This document shows positions 9,150 through 17,613 of a stretch of 64,000 bases of DNA, piece by piece. The position numbers were made by a program, and so were the translations under genes. The notes below the pieces were generated by a model. The model saw only the letters and a program-made list of their open reading frames with translations. It had not been told where the DNA came from and searched no databases. Position 1 is the first letter of the stretch, and every line of letters begins with the position of its first letter. Origin of the DNA: Anaerolineaceae bacterium UBA4890 (GTDB lineage: Bacteria; Chloroflexota; Anaerolineae; Anaerolineales; Anaerolineaceae); contig DHCY01000025.1 of assembly GCA_002399085.1 (NCBI GenBank), positions 18,952 to 82,951 on the forward strand. The letters are read 5' to 3'.

Positions 9150-9923
9150 ATGACGGCAGAAAATTTTAAACACATCGAAGCTTTGCAGGTAAAAATGTAT
9201 GAATGTGACTTCCATGGGCGTTGGAAACCTGCAAATTTCTTCCGAGCCATAGCTGAAGCCGCCGCCAATCACGCAGATAAATTAGGCTCTGGTCTGCAGG
9301 AAATGGAAGCGCACGGCTATTATTGGGTATTAAGCCGCCTCAAGATCAAATTCCTCCGATATCCTCAGCAAAAAGAAATTGTAACAATCAAAACCTGGCC
9401 CCGAATGATTGCACAAAAACTCTTTTACCTTCGTGAGTTCGAAATATTGGATAAAACTGAAAACCCACTGGCTCTGGCAACCTCAGCCTGGCTGGTGATC
9501 GACACAAAATCGCGGCGGTTGGTACCTCCCCGCAGGCTCCAGGCAATGCCCATGCCATCCACACCGTGGGGATACGCCCTGGATGAACAACTCGAGAAAA
9601 TCGTTTTACCCCAAGGCGGTGTGCAGTGTTTCAGCCAAAAAGCCGCCTACTCAGCCATCGATCAAGTGGGTCACGTCAATAACAGCCGTTATGTGGAAGC
9701 GATATGTGACAGCTTTGACTATACTGTATTTGATCATTACGAAATCGACTGGATGCAGATTAATTATGACAAAGAAGTGCGCCCAAACAATGAATTGGTT
9801 GTCAATATGATGGAAAGCCCCGACGAGGCAAACTTTTTTGGTTTCTCTGGTCTGAATCTGACGAATCAAACCAAAGCCTTTGAAGCTGTGGTCAAATTGC
9901 GCCCCTTTGCAGAGACTGCTTAA
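9150..9923 (+). CDS. Acyl-ACP thioesterase
   Basis: A 257-residue protein of the FatA/FatB-like acyl-ACP thioesterase family, which releases fatty acids from acyl carrier protein. Two hotdog domains can be seen: the first with YECDFHGRWKPANFFRAIAEAA and a long central helix, then YYWVLSRLKIKFLRYP and VTIKTWPR; the second with AIDQVGHVNNSRYVEAICD, the conserved HVNN-type active-site segment. The start has a GAGG ribosome site. Convergent with the PadR gene. Confidence 0.93.
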   Translation: MTAENFKHIEALQVKMYECDFHGRWKPANFFRAIAEAAANHADKLGSGLQEMEAHGYYWVLSRLKIKFLRYPQQKEIVTIKTWPRMIAQKLFYLREFEILDKTENPLALATSAWLVIDTKSRRLVPPRRLQAMPMPSTPWGYALDEQLEKIVLPQGGVQCFSQKAAYSAIDQVGHVNNSRYVEAICDSFDYTVFDHYEIDWMQINYDKEVRPNNELVVNMMESPDEANFFGFSGLNLTNQTKAFEAVVKLRPFAETA

Positions 9924-9927
9924 TCAC

Positions 9928-10506
9928 TCATTCATTGGGAGGCAGTTTGACTTCTGCAACGGTTTCCCGAATTTGCCCTTCAAGGTAATCCAGCCAGTGC
10001 AGCGTGGACCGGTCGCGGTAAAGCCGGTAGGTGTGAACAATCAATTCATCCATATGCTGGGCATTCACCTCTGGCAAATCGCTGACCAGGTGGTCATACC
10101 AACCCTGGCAGACCTGACGCTGCTTCTGAATCAGGTCCAGCGCTTGCTTCTGACCATACCTCCGGGCAACAATTAATTTGCCCAAGAAAACCTGGCGGAT
10201 GTCGCGTGCTTTACGCACTGGTGTGGAGATCCAACCTAAAATGGACTCTTTGCCCTGGGCTGTCAACCCGAAGACAACGCGGGAGGCTGCCCCCGCATCG
10301 GGTTCAAGCTGCACTTGCTCGATAAATCCATCTTTTTCAAGCCTTTCCAGCTTGGAATAGAACAAAGCCTGCTTGATACTCCAGATTCTGGAAATACCCG
10401 GCATATCATTGAGGCGATGATGAAGCTCGTAGCCGTGCAGGGGCTCCTCATCCAATAACGCCAGGATCACGTATTCCATCGTAATGGGGATTGCTTGGCG
10501 TGCCAT
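9928..10506 (-). CDS. PadR family transcriptional regulator
   Basis: A 192-residue regulator with the PadR winged helix at the N-terminus: MEYVILALLDEEPLHGYELHHRL, then WSIKQALFYSKLERLEKDGFIE, and a C-terminal helical dimerisation domain typical of the longer PadR/VirR type. The ATG is 2 bases after the stop codon of the upstream cupin gene, so the two are translated together. It probably represses its own operon; the inducer is unknown. Confidence 0.92.
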   Translation of the reverse strand: MARQAIPITMEYVILALLDEEPLHGYELHHRLNDMPGISRIWSIKQALFYSKLERLEKDGFIEQVQLEPDAGAASRVVFGLTAQGKESILGWISTPVRKARDIRQVFLGKLIVARRYGQKQALDLIQKQRQVCQGWYDHLVSDLPEVNAQHMDELIVHTYRLYRDRSTLHWLDYLEGQIRETVAEVKLPPNE

Positions 10507-10508
10507 CT

Positions 10509-10871
10509 TTAGCCGATCTTTTCCACAATAATTGTTTCGTCAAACTTGTTCGGGATCAGGCAGAGGAATTCGAAAGCTTCGTCACCGACTGACTCATAAC
10601 TATGCGGAACCTTGGCTGGGATGAAAACCACATCGCCAGGTTGAACTTCGTGAATGACATCCTCGATTCTCAGCAATGCTTTACCATTCAACACATACTG
10701 TTCATGCTCAACCAGGTTAATATGAAGCGGCATGGACCCGCCTGGACGGATCGTGAATTTGCGCATAGCAAAATTTGGCGCTTCCTGGTCCGAGATCAGA
10801 ACTGCCTTCGACGCCCCCTCACCGACGGGTAATGGCTCACTGGGAATATCATTGCTGTGTTTAACGGACAT
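10509..10871 (-). CDS. Cupin domain protein
   Basis: A 120-residue single-domain cupin. Motif 1 reads PGGSMPLHINLVEHEQYVLNG, in which H, E and H/Q positions suggest a metal site, and motif 2 reads PGDVVFIPAKVPHSYESVG with the second histidine. ATG at 10871 is preceded by a perfect AAGGAGG site; an in-frame upstream ATG at 10991 is poorly supported. It heads a two-gene operon with PadR. Whether it is an enzyme or a small-molecule sensor is not clear. Confidence 0.88.
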   Translation of the reverse strand: MSVKHSNDIPSEPLPVGEGASKAVLISDQEAPNFAMRKFTIRPGGSMPLHINLVEHEQYVLNGKALLRIEDVIHEVQPGDVVFIPAKVPHSYESVGDEAFEFLCLIPNKFDETIIVEKIG

Positions 10872-11070
10872 ACTTACCTCCTTGCGGTTTCCTAATCTTA
10901 TCGCACAATTGAGCTTAAAGGGTTTGGTGTAAAAATGGTAGGAATGCTTTTTGGAGAGCTTATGAACATTCCCATAGATGCTAATAGGCATCCCTTAAAG
11001 CAATAATTTGCTATTTTCTTTAAACGACACTTTGATTCCGATGATCGTGATGGAGTATCCGATGTTCTAA

Positions 11071-14000
11071 TCAAAAAGTAAAATTAAACGAACCTCCAAG
11101 TTCTTCCCTCAGGAGTTCTCTTGAACTCTTCCTGGTCTCCTCCGAAGTTAATCTGCTCGCAGCCAATTCATTAAGTTTGCACAAAACCGTTTCCCACTGG
11201 GATTCATGGTAAGCATTCTCAATTTCTTCGTGCGTTTTAATGTCATGCTCATTTCGGCACTTATCCTCGAGCCACTCCATCCAGTAATTGACCAATGCCC
11301 TGCGCTTTGCATTACGAATACCGTCAAGCTTCTTTCGTAAGGCACCATCAGCAGATTTATTTAACCTCTGATCGATACTTTTGCTCGAGAAAAACAACTC
11401 GTTTGGAGCAACTTCGGTTAAGGCATCCAGGACCTTCCAGACACGGTTTCTTGGGAGGTTTGCCTGATTCACAAGGTAAACGATCATTTCATTCAGTCCC
11501 TGGTTGCATAACCTTTCCGCCCCCTTTTTGAGCGGTTCAAACTGGCTAAGAATGATCTCCGAGAAATCGAGGTTTTCAATTCTCTGATTATGCGGTGTAC
11601 TTTCGTCGTCGAAATAGCAATCAATACTTGAGACGCGGGTCGATTGGAGTGAGATATCCACCAATTTTTCTGTGTATCTCCTGGGAGTGCCGTATTTCAT
11701 TCTCGAGTTTTTAATTATGGCTTTCACGCTGGCAGGCTGATTGATTTTTGATGGCAGGATTGTCCATAGAGTTACAGGCATAATACGTTCGCCTTTGACA
11801 TTTGTCCGCATAACCGCCATATAGTTAGGCATATTCGTTAACTCGAAAGGGCTGAAATATGGTTGGAACTGACTACTGAGCAATTGCGCATCCTCCAACC
11901 CAAGCCTGAATGCGATAATGGTCCCAACATTCCCCAGGAGCGCATTTTTTATTTTGAGGTCATTGACCTGCGCAAGATATTGATTAGCCAGCACCAGTCC
12001 AAGACCAAATTTTCTTGCTTCGGATAGTAAGATTGAAAAATTCTCTGTTGCAATGTTTTGGAATTCGTCAACATATAAGTAATACGGTTTTAACTCTTTA
12101 CCTTCAGAAATATCTTTTGCCCTACCCATGAAGGCTGCTGTTATTTTTGCCATCAAGATCATGCCCAGGAACGATGCATTCGCTTCTCCAAGTAATCCTT
12201 TGGACAAATTGATGAAAATGATTTTATTTTCATTAATGGCTTTTCTAAAGTCGATTGTCGATCGTGGTTGACCGAAAATATTCCGTATCCGGCTGTCATT
12301 CACGAAATCCATGAACTTGCTCGAATAATAATCGCCATTCCTTCCACCACTGTCTCGATTTATCCGGTTATAACTTGTGTTGGGGAGTGTTTCGTCTACC
12401 CAGTTCCTCAGGATTCCGTTTTCCCACTTCAGAGGAAGCCATCTTTGCCAAAAAGTGTCGGATTGGAAGATGTTGTAGAATTCAATAAGTGTTCCAGGAT
12501 TATCGCTATCACTCATTGCTAACAACATGTTATTTAAAACATGCTGATAAAACACTGGACCAGAATAGCTGCCATCATTCAGCGAAAAATGCTCCTGGAT
12601 GAAGCGTTTCAAGATAGCACGCAACTCCTTTAGTATGTAATCGCGTTCACTCTCCTCCTGAACTTCAAGTAGGTTGATCGCGACAGGAAACTCAACATCG
12701 GACGGGTCGAAAAGAACGATATCTTTGACTCTATCTTCCGGGACGAGTGGAAGCAAATCATGATACAACTCCCCATGCGGATCTATCACCATCAAACCGT
12801 TTCCGGCTTTGAGGTCGGATTGAATCATGGTTTTCATGAGGGTGGTTTTCCCGGTGCCTGTTTGTCCAACTATGTAAGTATGTTGACGCCTCGTGGCATC
12901 ATCCAGGAGGACATCTTGCTCAAACCCGTAATGGTTATTGGTTCCGATCCGGGTAGTTACTTCGCTGGTGGTTTGTAAGTCTATCAATTCTTTGGGCAGT
13001 GGATGTGCATTGACTGAGAAGACGTCAATCCCAGGTAAGTTTCCATCAGCATTTACGGGGAAGTAAAATGTTGTGGACGCTTCTGATGCACCTACAAGGT
13101 TAACAAGCCGATGAAGACCGTCATCTTTGGACGAATCCTTTGTGAGGCAGGAAAAACCGGAGAGGTGACAGATGATTCTTTGGCTTTCATCTGATGATTT
13201 AGCAACTAAAATCTCATAACCCCCGGAATAGGAATAAGCATCACTACCGCCTGATGCATCAGATAATGCCAATCCTGCGTTCTCTAAGAGTAAAGAATCC
13301 AAGGGTTTTTCAGACGAGATATAAAAGCTCAGTAAAAAAGGTGCATCCTGGAGTTCGAGGGTGGTTGCTGTAAGACTCTCCGTCAAGCTTCTGGCGCGGC
13401 TTCTGGTCACCTGGAGAGTTTTGTCGGGAAAGTCAGCCGCTCGCTCGCAGAGGTTGATTTGTTCGTGTAAGTGATCAACTTCCTGTTGGGTTATTTTGGT
13501 TGGCGAAAGGATAGCAGATATAACAACTGGTTGCTGGTATCCGATCATCGTTCTCAAAAGCTTTTCATATCCACCCAGATTTTTTGAATATGGGTGGATG
13601 AAATCAATCGATTCCCTCTGGCAATCTTTCAATGTCGGTTTCGACAGGAAACCCAGGTTTTGTGCAGGGAGGTAGTTGTTGAGGGTTATCCGCTCAATTT
13701 TTCGCCGGATCTCAAAGTTATTGCTCTTATTCCAATCAAGCGGATTGAGTAGGAGATCCAAATCGGCAATTGTTGTAATTTCTTGCCATTGATGGTTTTT
13801 AAAGTTGCTTTGTAACAGAATTTTCAAAGTCTTGGAGAGACTTTCAATTTCATCGATCGCCTCACCAGGAACCATAACAATCAAACCAATTGTGGTGGTA
13901 CTGGCTTTTGCAGACATTCCAGTCGGCATTACGACTGTTCTCAGGCAGTAGGTAATCTCCGAGTTCTCACGGTAGAGAATTTTTGTGAATCCAGTTACCC

Positions 14001-14127
14001 GTGTTTGATGTTCCATAAAAACATCGCGGGCTGACCTTCCCGGATTATCCGCTTTGATCTTCTTCAGGTTGAAACCGAAGAAGATTGTGTTGTCCTTTGT
14101 GTTCGTGATCGATGCAATTTTATTCAT
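11071..14127 (-). CDS. HerA/VirB4-like P-loop ATPase
   Basis: A 1018-residue ATPase of the HerA-FtsK/TraC-VirB4 class. Walker A (IVGQTGTGKTTL, about residue 419) is followed by the class-typical MVIDPHGELYHDLL and DIVLFDPSD, and Walker B is YLYVDEFQNI at about 682. The N-terminal 400 residues are a poorly conserved alpha/beta region as in TraC-like proteins; the C-terminal 150 residues are helical and charged. The start is ATG 14127 with AAAGGAAA; an earlier in-frame ATG lacks a site. Such ATPases pump DNA or remodel macromolecules. No relaxase, pilus or secretion genes are near, so it is unlikely to be a conjugation protein here. It is the outermost gene of the minus block of the island. Confidence 0.85.
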   Translation of the reverse strand: MNKIASITNTKDNTIFFGFNLKKIKADNPGRSARDVFMEHQTRVTGFTKILYRENSEITYCLRTVVMPTGMSAKASTTTIGLIVMVPGEAIDEIESLSKTLKILLQSNFKNHQWQEITTIADLDLLLNPLDWNKSNNFEIRRKIERITLNNYLPAQNLGFLSKPTLKDCQRESIDFIHPYSKNLGGYEKLLRTMIGYQQPVVISAILSPTKITQQEVDHLHEQINLCERAADFPDKTLQVTRSRARSLTESLTATTLELQDAPFLLSFYISSEKPLDSLLLENAGLALSDASGGSDAYSYSGGYEILVAKSSDESQRIICHLSGFSCLTKDSSKDDGLHRLVNLVGASEASTTFYFPVNADGNLPGIDVFSVNAHPLPKELIDLQTTSEVTTRIGTNNHYGFEQDVLLDDATRRQHTYIVGQTGTGKTTLMKTMIQSDLKAGNGLMVIDPHGELYHDLLPLVPEDRVKDIVLFDPSDVEFPVAINLLEVQEESERDYILKELRAILKRFIQEHFSLNDGSYSGPVFYQHVLNNMLLAMSDSDNPGTLIEFYNIFQSDTFWQRWLPLKWENGILRNWVDETLPNTSYNRINRDSGGRNGDYYSSKFMDFVNDSRIRNIFGQPRSTIDFRKAINENKIIFINLSKGLLGEANASFLGMILMAKITAAFMGRAKDISEGKELKPYYLYVDEFQNIATENFSILLSEARKFGLGLVLANQYLAQVNDLKIKNALLGNVGTIIAFRLGLEDAQLLSSQFQPYFSPFELTNMPNYMAVMRTNVKGERIMPVTLWTILPSKINQPASVKAIIKNSRMKYGTPRRYTEKLVDISLQSTRVSSIDCYFDDESTPHNQRIENLDFSEIILSQFEPLKKGAERLCNQGLNEMIVYLVNQANLPRNRVWKVLDALTEVAPNELFFSSKSIDQRLNKSADGALRKKLDGIRNAKRRALVNYWMEWLEDKCRNEHDIKTHEEIENAYHESQWETVLCKLNELAASRLTSEETRKSSRELLREELGGSFNFTF

Positions 14128-14269
14128 AGTAGTTTGTTTTCCTTTTTTATATCCAATTGTCGGAAACCTATTATTTTTTACTAATAGGCAAGACAAATCT
14201 CTTATCTCAGGATCGAGATACTATCCAAATAGATTAATACCTATAGATTTTTTACGAAAAGATTGACTA

Positions 14270-16804
14270 TTATTCTTCAGCTTGCCGAAGTGATGAGAGG
14301 TGTTCCAACCATTCTTTAAAATTTTCGTTCTTATTGAACGCATTGATATAACTACGAAACACATCGCTTACAAATTCACTGTGAGATTCAAAGAACTTAT
14401 CTCTATTTTCTGAACTTGTTGAGGAACTGTATTCTTCATAAATAATAGGTAACAATGCTGTCAACGTTTCTTTCCGAATGCCTGCTTTCTGAATTGAGCC
14501 AAGCACCAGTAAAAGATATTGCTCCAACTCCTGAGGCGAGAATGTGGGGGTATGTTGGACAATTTCGGTTGCAATCGTTTTCCATATGTCCAGGTCTCCT
14601 TCTCCCCTTGCCGTCTCGATGCGTTTAGCTGACGATTGAGCTAGTTCATAAAGTGTTGATGCAATTTGAGCGGTTTCGCCGCCGTCAGAAAACTTTGTTT
14701 CTCTTGTCAGGGACTCTTCAGGGTCGAGATCTTCTGGTTTGATCGCTTTGTTGATCTCATCCCTTATCTCTTGTTTATCCTCCAGCTCAGGCAAATTAGA
14801 ATTTGAGAATTGTTTTTTTTCAATTACATCCAATGTCGCCTCCATTTCCTTACGATCTGTTGTGGATATCCATTCGCTTAATGTCCCTTTTTTAAGCAAA
14901 TGTGACAAATGACTTCTGTATGAATCGTAATCTGGAGGTTCATGCCCACAATTGGAAATCGACATCCAACGTTTATTTACAAGAAAGCTGATTACATCCA
15001 AACCTGCAGCAACTTCCCCATCCTGGGGATAATCAGCCCAAAAGTTTGAGTCTAAATAAGGTTGTAAGATTTCCGGTATTAGAGGTTTCCTGGGCTCTGC
15101 CCAAGGTGGTCTCCTGGTCTGCGGATGACCGGCGATCAACTCATCCACCAATACCTCCACCAGATCAGTAGCTTTTGTTTTTTCAAATTTTCGTATTAGC
15201 AAGATCTTGGTTAAAGGCAGAATCAAGTAAGGGGCTATAAAGGCAGGCATCTTCTGAAGTTCACCTTCATCCCAATAGCTCGAAATTACCGACAATACTT
15301 CGTTCGAATTCGGCTTACCTCGTAAAGTGGTGAAAAAGTGGTCCTGGTATTTTGAATCAGGTGAGAGTATCAGGTGTAACCAGATCAGCGAGCTCTTATC
15401 TCCTGATCTCGAAACGAGGTCAAGGATCAAACTAATTGCCAGGTCTGCTTGTGATGGGTTTGCCTGGGATCTTTCATTAAGGAATTGATGGAAAAAGACA
15501 AACAATTTTCGGACTTTGTCCAAATCTCCGGTTGGTCCGGTGGCGTTGTCCCAAACCTCTTCAATTAACTTTTCCAGGTTTTTTTCGCTCATGTCGTAAG
15601 GTATCATGTGAGGCAATAATTCGAGAATCTTGGCATTTCCTCTCCTCAATGATGCAATTGATTGCGTTAGGAGCGCTTCAGACCAATAGGCTTTTATCAA
15701 AGACTTATCTCTTGCTTCGAGTGCAGGCACGACCCGAACGAGCAAAGTTCGCATATGCCCTTCGTTGATCTTGTTGGCGTCGATGTCTTTAATTTCATCG
15801 ATCAACCCTCGCAGCTTCTCTCTTGTGCTATACACTTCGGGATCGGTGAGAAATTGTTCTACTCGTTCTTGGGGGGACAGAGGTTCGGCGTGTGGGGGAC
15901 CGTAACGCAAATCTATTGGATTTACAGTCTCCGTTTGATTAAGAAAAGAATTAATAAGGTCTTCAGACGAATAACCTCTCTCCAGGAGTCGCATGATACC
16001 GGCAGCATAGCCTTCACACAAGCGCAGTCCATCAACAACTTCACCCGGTGACACATAGGTGAGGTCAGAGCTCATCTTTCTTCCGACAACCAGGTGGTCT
16101 CCGTCTGCGTCGTAAGTGTTTTGCCAACTTGCTGCTGAGCAAAAAGCTCTAACACCATAGGGTAATCCAATTAACGCCGCGTCGAGCCACTCAAGCCGTT
16201 GTTGCAAGCTGGCTATTGTTTGATTTTGTTCCCAGATGCAAACCTTTTTCTTAGTCGTCAAGCCTTTGGCAACCATCTGGGTAAAATCGAACCCCTGAGA
16301 AGCAAATAGACTGAGCAAATAATTTTCAACCTCATCCCTTCCTGGCAGGTCTACAACCACGGTTGGTTGAGAGAGCTTCACCTCTCCATCTCGAATGGTT
16401 TGTTGCATTGAGGTTAACAATTTACTGACTTCATCCTGGTCAAAGAAAGCTGCTTGTTGCAGAAAGCCACATGGTTGTTCATTAAAAACTTCGTAGGGGA
16501 GCAGCAGGCAGGATGAAGTTAAGACTTTTCGATAACCGCTGTCCACATAATCTGTCCAGGTTTGCCGGATGATGATCTGGGTGAGTACTCCGTCGATGGT
16601 TTCCGGAATGAAGTAATAATATGGCGCACCTGGCGAGTAAACTGTAGCCTCAACAGAGACTTCATCCTTGATCCAGGCTTTGAATCGTCGCTGCCATGAT
16701 TCCGTTTCAACAATACTGCCAGCAAGGATGCGATAATCCATATTATCCAGCGAATGTTTACTGACGATGAACCAATTCGCAGTGCTCATTGAGTGCTTAT
16801 GCAT
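14270..16804 (-). CDS. Large GTPase-partner protein, GAP1-like
   Basis: About 844 residues with no NTP-binding motif. The N-terminal half has the pattern I associate with GAP1 (GTPase-associated protein 1): a start like NWFIVSKHSLDNMDYRILAGS, a PYYYFIPETIDG segment, then a helix-loop LEWLDAALIGLPYGVRAFCSAASW (the characteristic LP-x-R-x-F region). The C-terminal ~450 residues are helical repeats rich in L and D/E. It starts 4 bases after the GTPase stop, with weak GTAGAAG spacing; ATG 16789 is an alternative start. Always next to a TRAFAC GTPase in the systems I recall, so it is probably its regulator or adaptor. The family name is from memory and unverified. Confidence 0.65.
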   Translation of the reverse strand: MHKHSMSTANWFIVSKHSLDNMDYRILAGSIVETESWQRRFKAWIKDEVSVEATVYSPGAPYYYFIPETIDGVLTQIIIRQTWTDYVDSGYRKVLTSSCLLLPYEVFNEQPCGFLQQAAFFDQDEVSKLLTSMQQTIRDGEVKLSQPTVVVDLPGRDEVENYLLSLFASQGFDFTQMVAKGLTTKKKVCIWEQNQTIASLQQRLEWLDAALIGLPYGVRAFCSAASWQNTYDADGDHLVVGRKMSSDLTYVSPGEVVDGLRLCEGYAAGIMRLLERGYSSEDLINSFLNQTETVNPIDLRYGPPHAEPLSPQERVEQFLTDPEVYSTREKLRGLIDEIKDIDANKINEGHMRTLLVRVVPALEARDKSLIKAYWSEALLTQSIASLRRGNAKILELLPHMIPYDMSEKNLEKLIEEVWDNATGPTGDLDKVRKLFVFFHQFLNERSQANPSQADLAISLILDLVSRSGDKSSLIWLHLILSPDSKYQDHFFTTLRGKPNSNEVLSVISSYWDEGELQKMPAFIAPYLILPLTKILLIRKFEKTKATDLVEVLVDELIAGHPQTRRPPWAEPRKPLIPEILQPYLDSNFWADYPQDGEVAAGLDVISFLVNKRWMSISNCGHEPPDYDSYRSHLSHLLKKGTLSEWISTTDRKEMEATLDVIEKKQFSNSNLPELEDKQEIRDEINKAIKPEDLDPEESLTRETKFSDGGETAQIASTLYELAQSSAKRIETARGEGDLDIWKTIATEIVQHTPTFSPQELEQYLLLVLGSIQKAGIRKETLTALLPIIYEEYSSSTSSENRDKFFESHSEFVSDVFRSYINAFNKNENFKEWLEHLSSLRQAEE

Positions 16805-16808
16805 GCTT

Positions 16809-17609
16809 CTACTTACTACCGGCTGCCCAAAAAATCGGATCGGAAAGATTGACTGGAGTATAATGAGTTCCGTTCCATAACCGCTTGGAGCCATCGTCTA
16901 AAATGATAAGATTGGACGATACAGAACCGTCGTCTCGCTGGAAAAACCCGATGGAAGAAATGAGGTGGTATCGGAAATGTGCCGCGCCAAACAAGTTTTC
17001 AAGCACTCCTGCAAAGTTATCCGCCGGGTTCTCCTCGCTGAACCACTGTCGAAAAATTGCGTTGCTTTTCCCCGCTCCCTTTGGGAAGTTATTTTCGTTT
17101 TCGTTTAACCATGCCCAAAATTTTGAATCATCAATCTTCGTTAAGCAGATTGAAAACCTTTTATCCATGGTTTTCTCATTATTAAAAAGCGTCATATATA
17201 AACTTTCAAATAGCGGTCGGTAAAAAGCTGATTGATTTGCGAGTGATGTAAAAGGATCTACCAGGATGACGAAACCAGCGCAATCTGCAAGGTAATTAAT
17301 TAATTCTTCATCATGATGGTTGTGAAAGTCTTTTCCACTCTTATCAATTACGCTTATTTCTATCCGTTTTAGATTATTTCCAAGAACAAAGTTGAGATTT
17401 TGTTCTACAGAAGTTCCCGCAGGTAAGGGTCCCTGGAGTTCCTTTTTCTTCTGCTCGAGCCAATCTCTAGATTGGTTGTCTGCACCAACAACGCGATACC
17501 CCCCGCCAAAATTATCAAAAAACCGTTGCAGACAAGCCAGATACAGGGTTTTTCCACTGGATGTCCCGCCCAATATACCGATCTGGATACTTGATACTTT
17601 ATTGATCAA
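16809..17609 (-). CDS. TRAFAC-type P-loop GTPase
   Basis: A 266-residue GTPase. G1 is GGTSSGKT at about residue 14, a G3-like position holds DKSGK (about 91), and G4 is LTKIDD at about 157, so guanine specificity is likely. The body has FVILVDPF after G3, usual in Ras-like folds. The start codon is TTG, four bases after the TGA of the upstream gene, with GGATGG inside the end of that gene: translational coupling. It forms a tight three-gene operon with the zinc-ribbon/vWA protein upstream and the GAP1-like protein downstream. Unlike the two plus-strand GTPases of the island it has a normal GKT P-loop. Confidence 0.8.
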   Translation of the reverse strand: MINKVSSIQIGILGGTSSGKTLYLACLQRFFDNFGGGYRVVGADNQSRDWLEQKKKELQGPLPAGTSVEQNLNFVLGNNLKRIEISVIDKSGKDFHNHHDEELINYLADCAGFVILVDPFTSLANQSAFYRPLFESLYMTLFNNEKTMDKRFSICLTKIDDSKFWAWLNENENNFPKGAGKSNAIFRQWFSEENPADNFAGVLENLFGAAHFRYHLISSIGFFQRDDGSVSSNLIILDDGSKRLWNGTHYTPVNLSDPIFWAAGSK

Positions 17610-17613
17610 TTTT

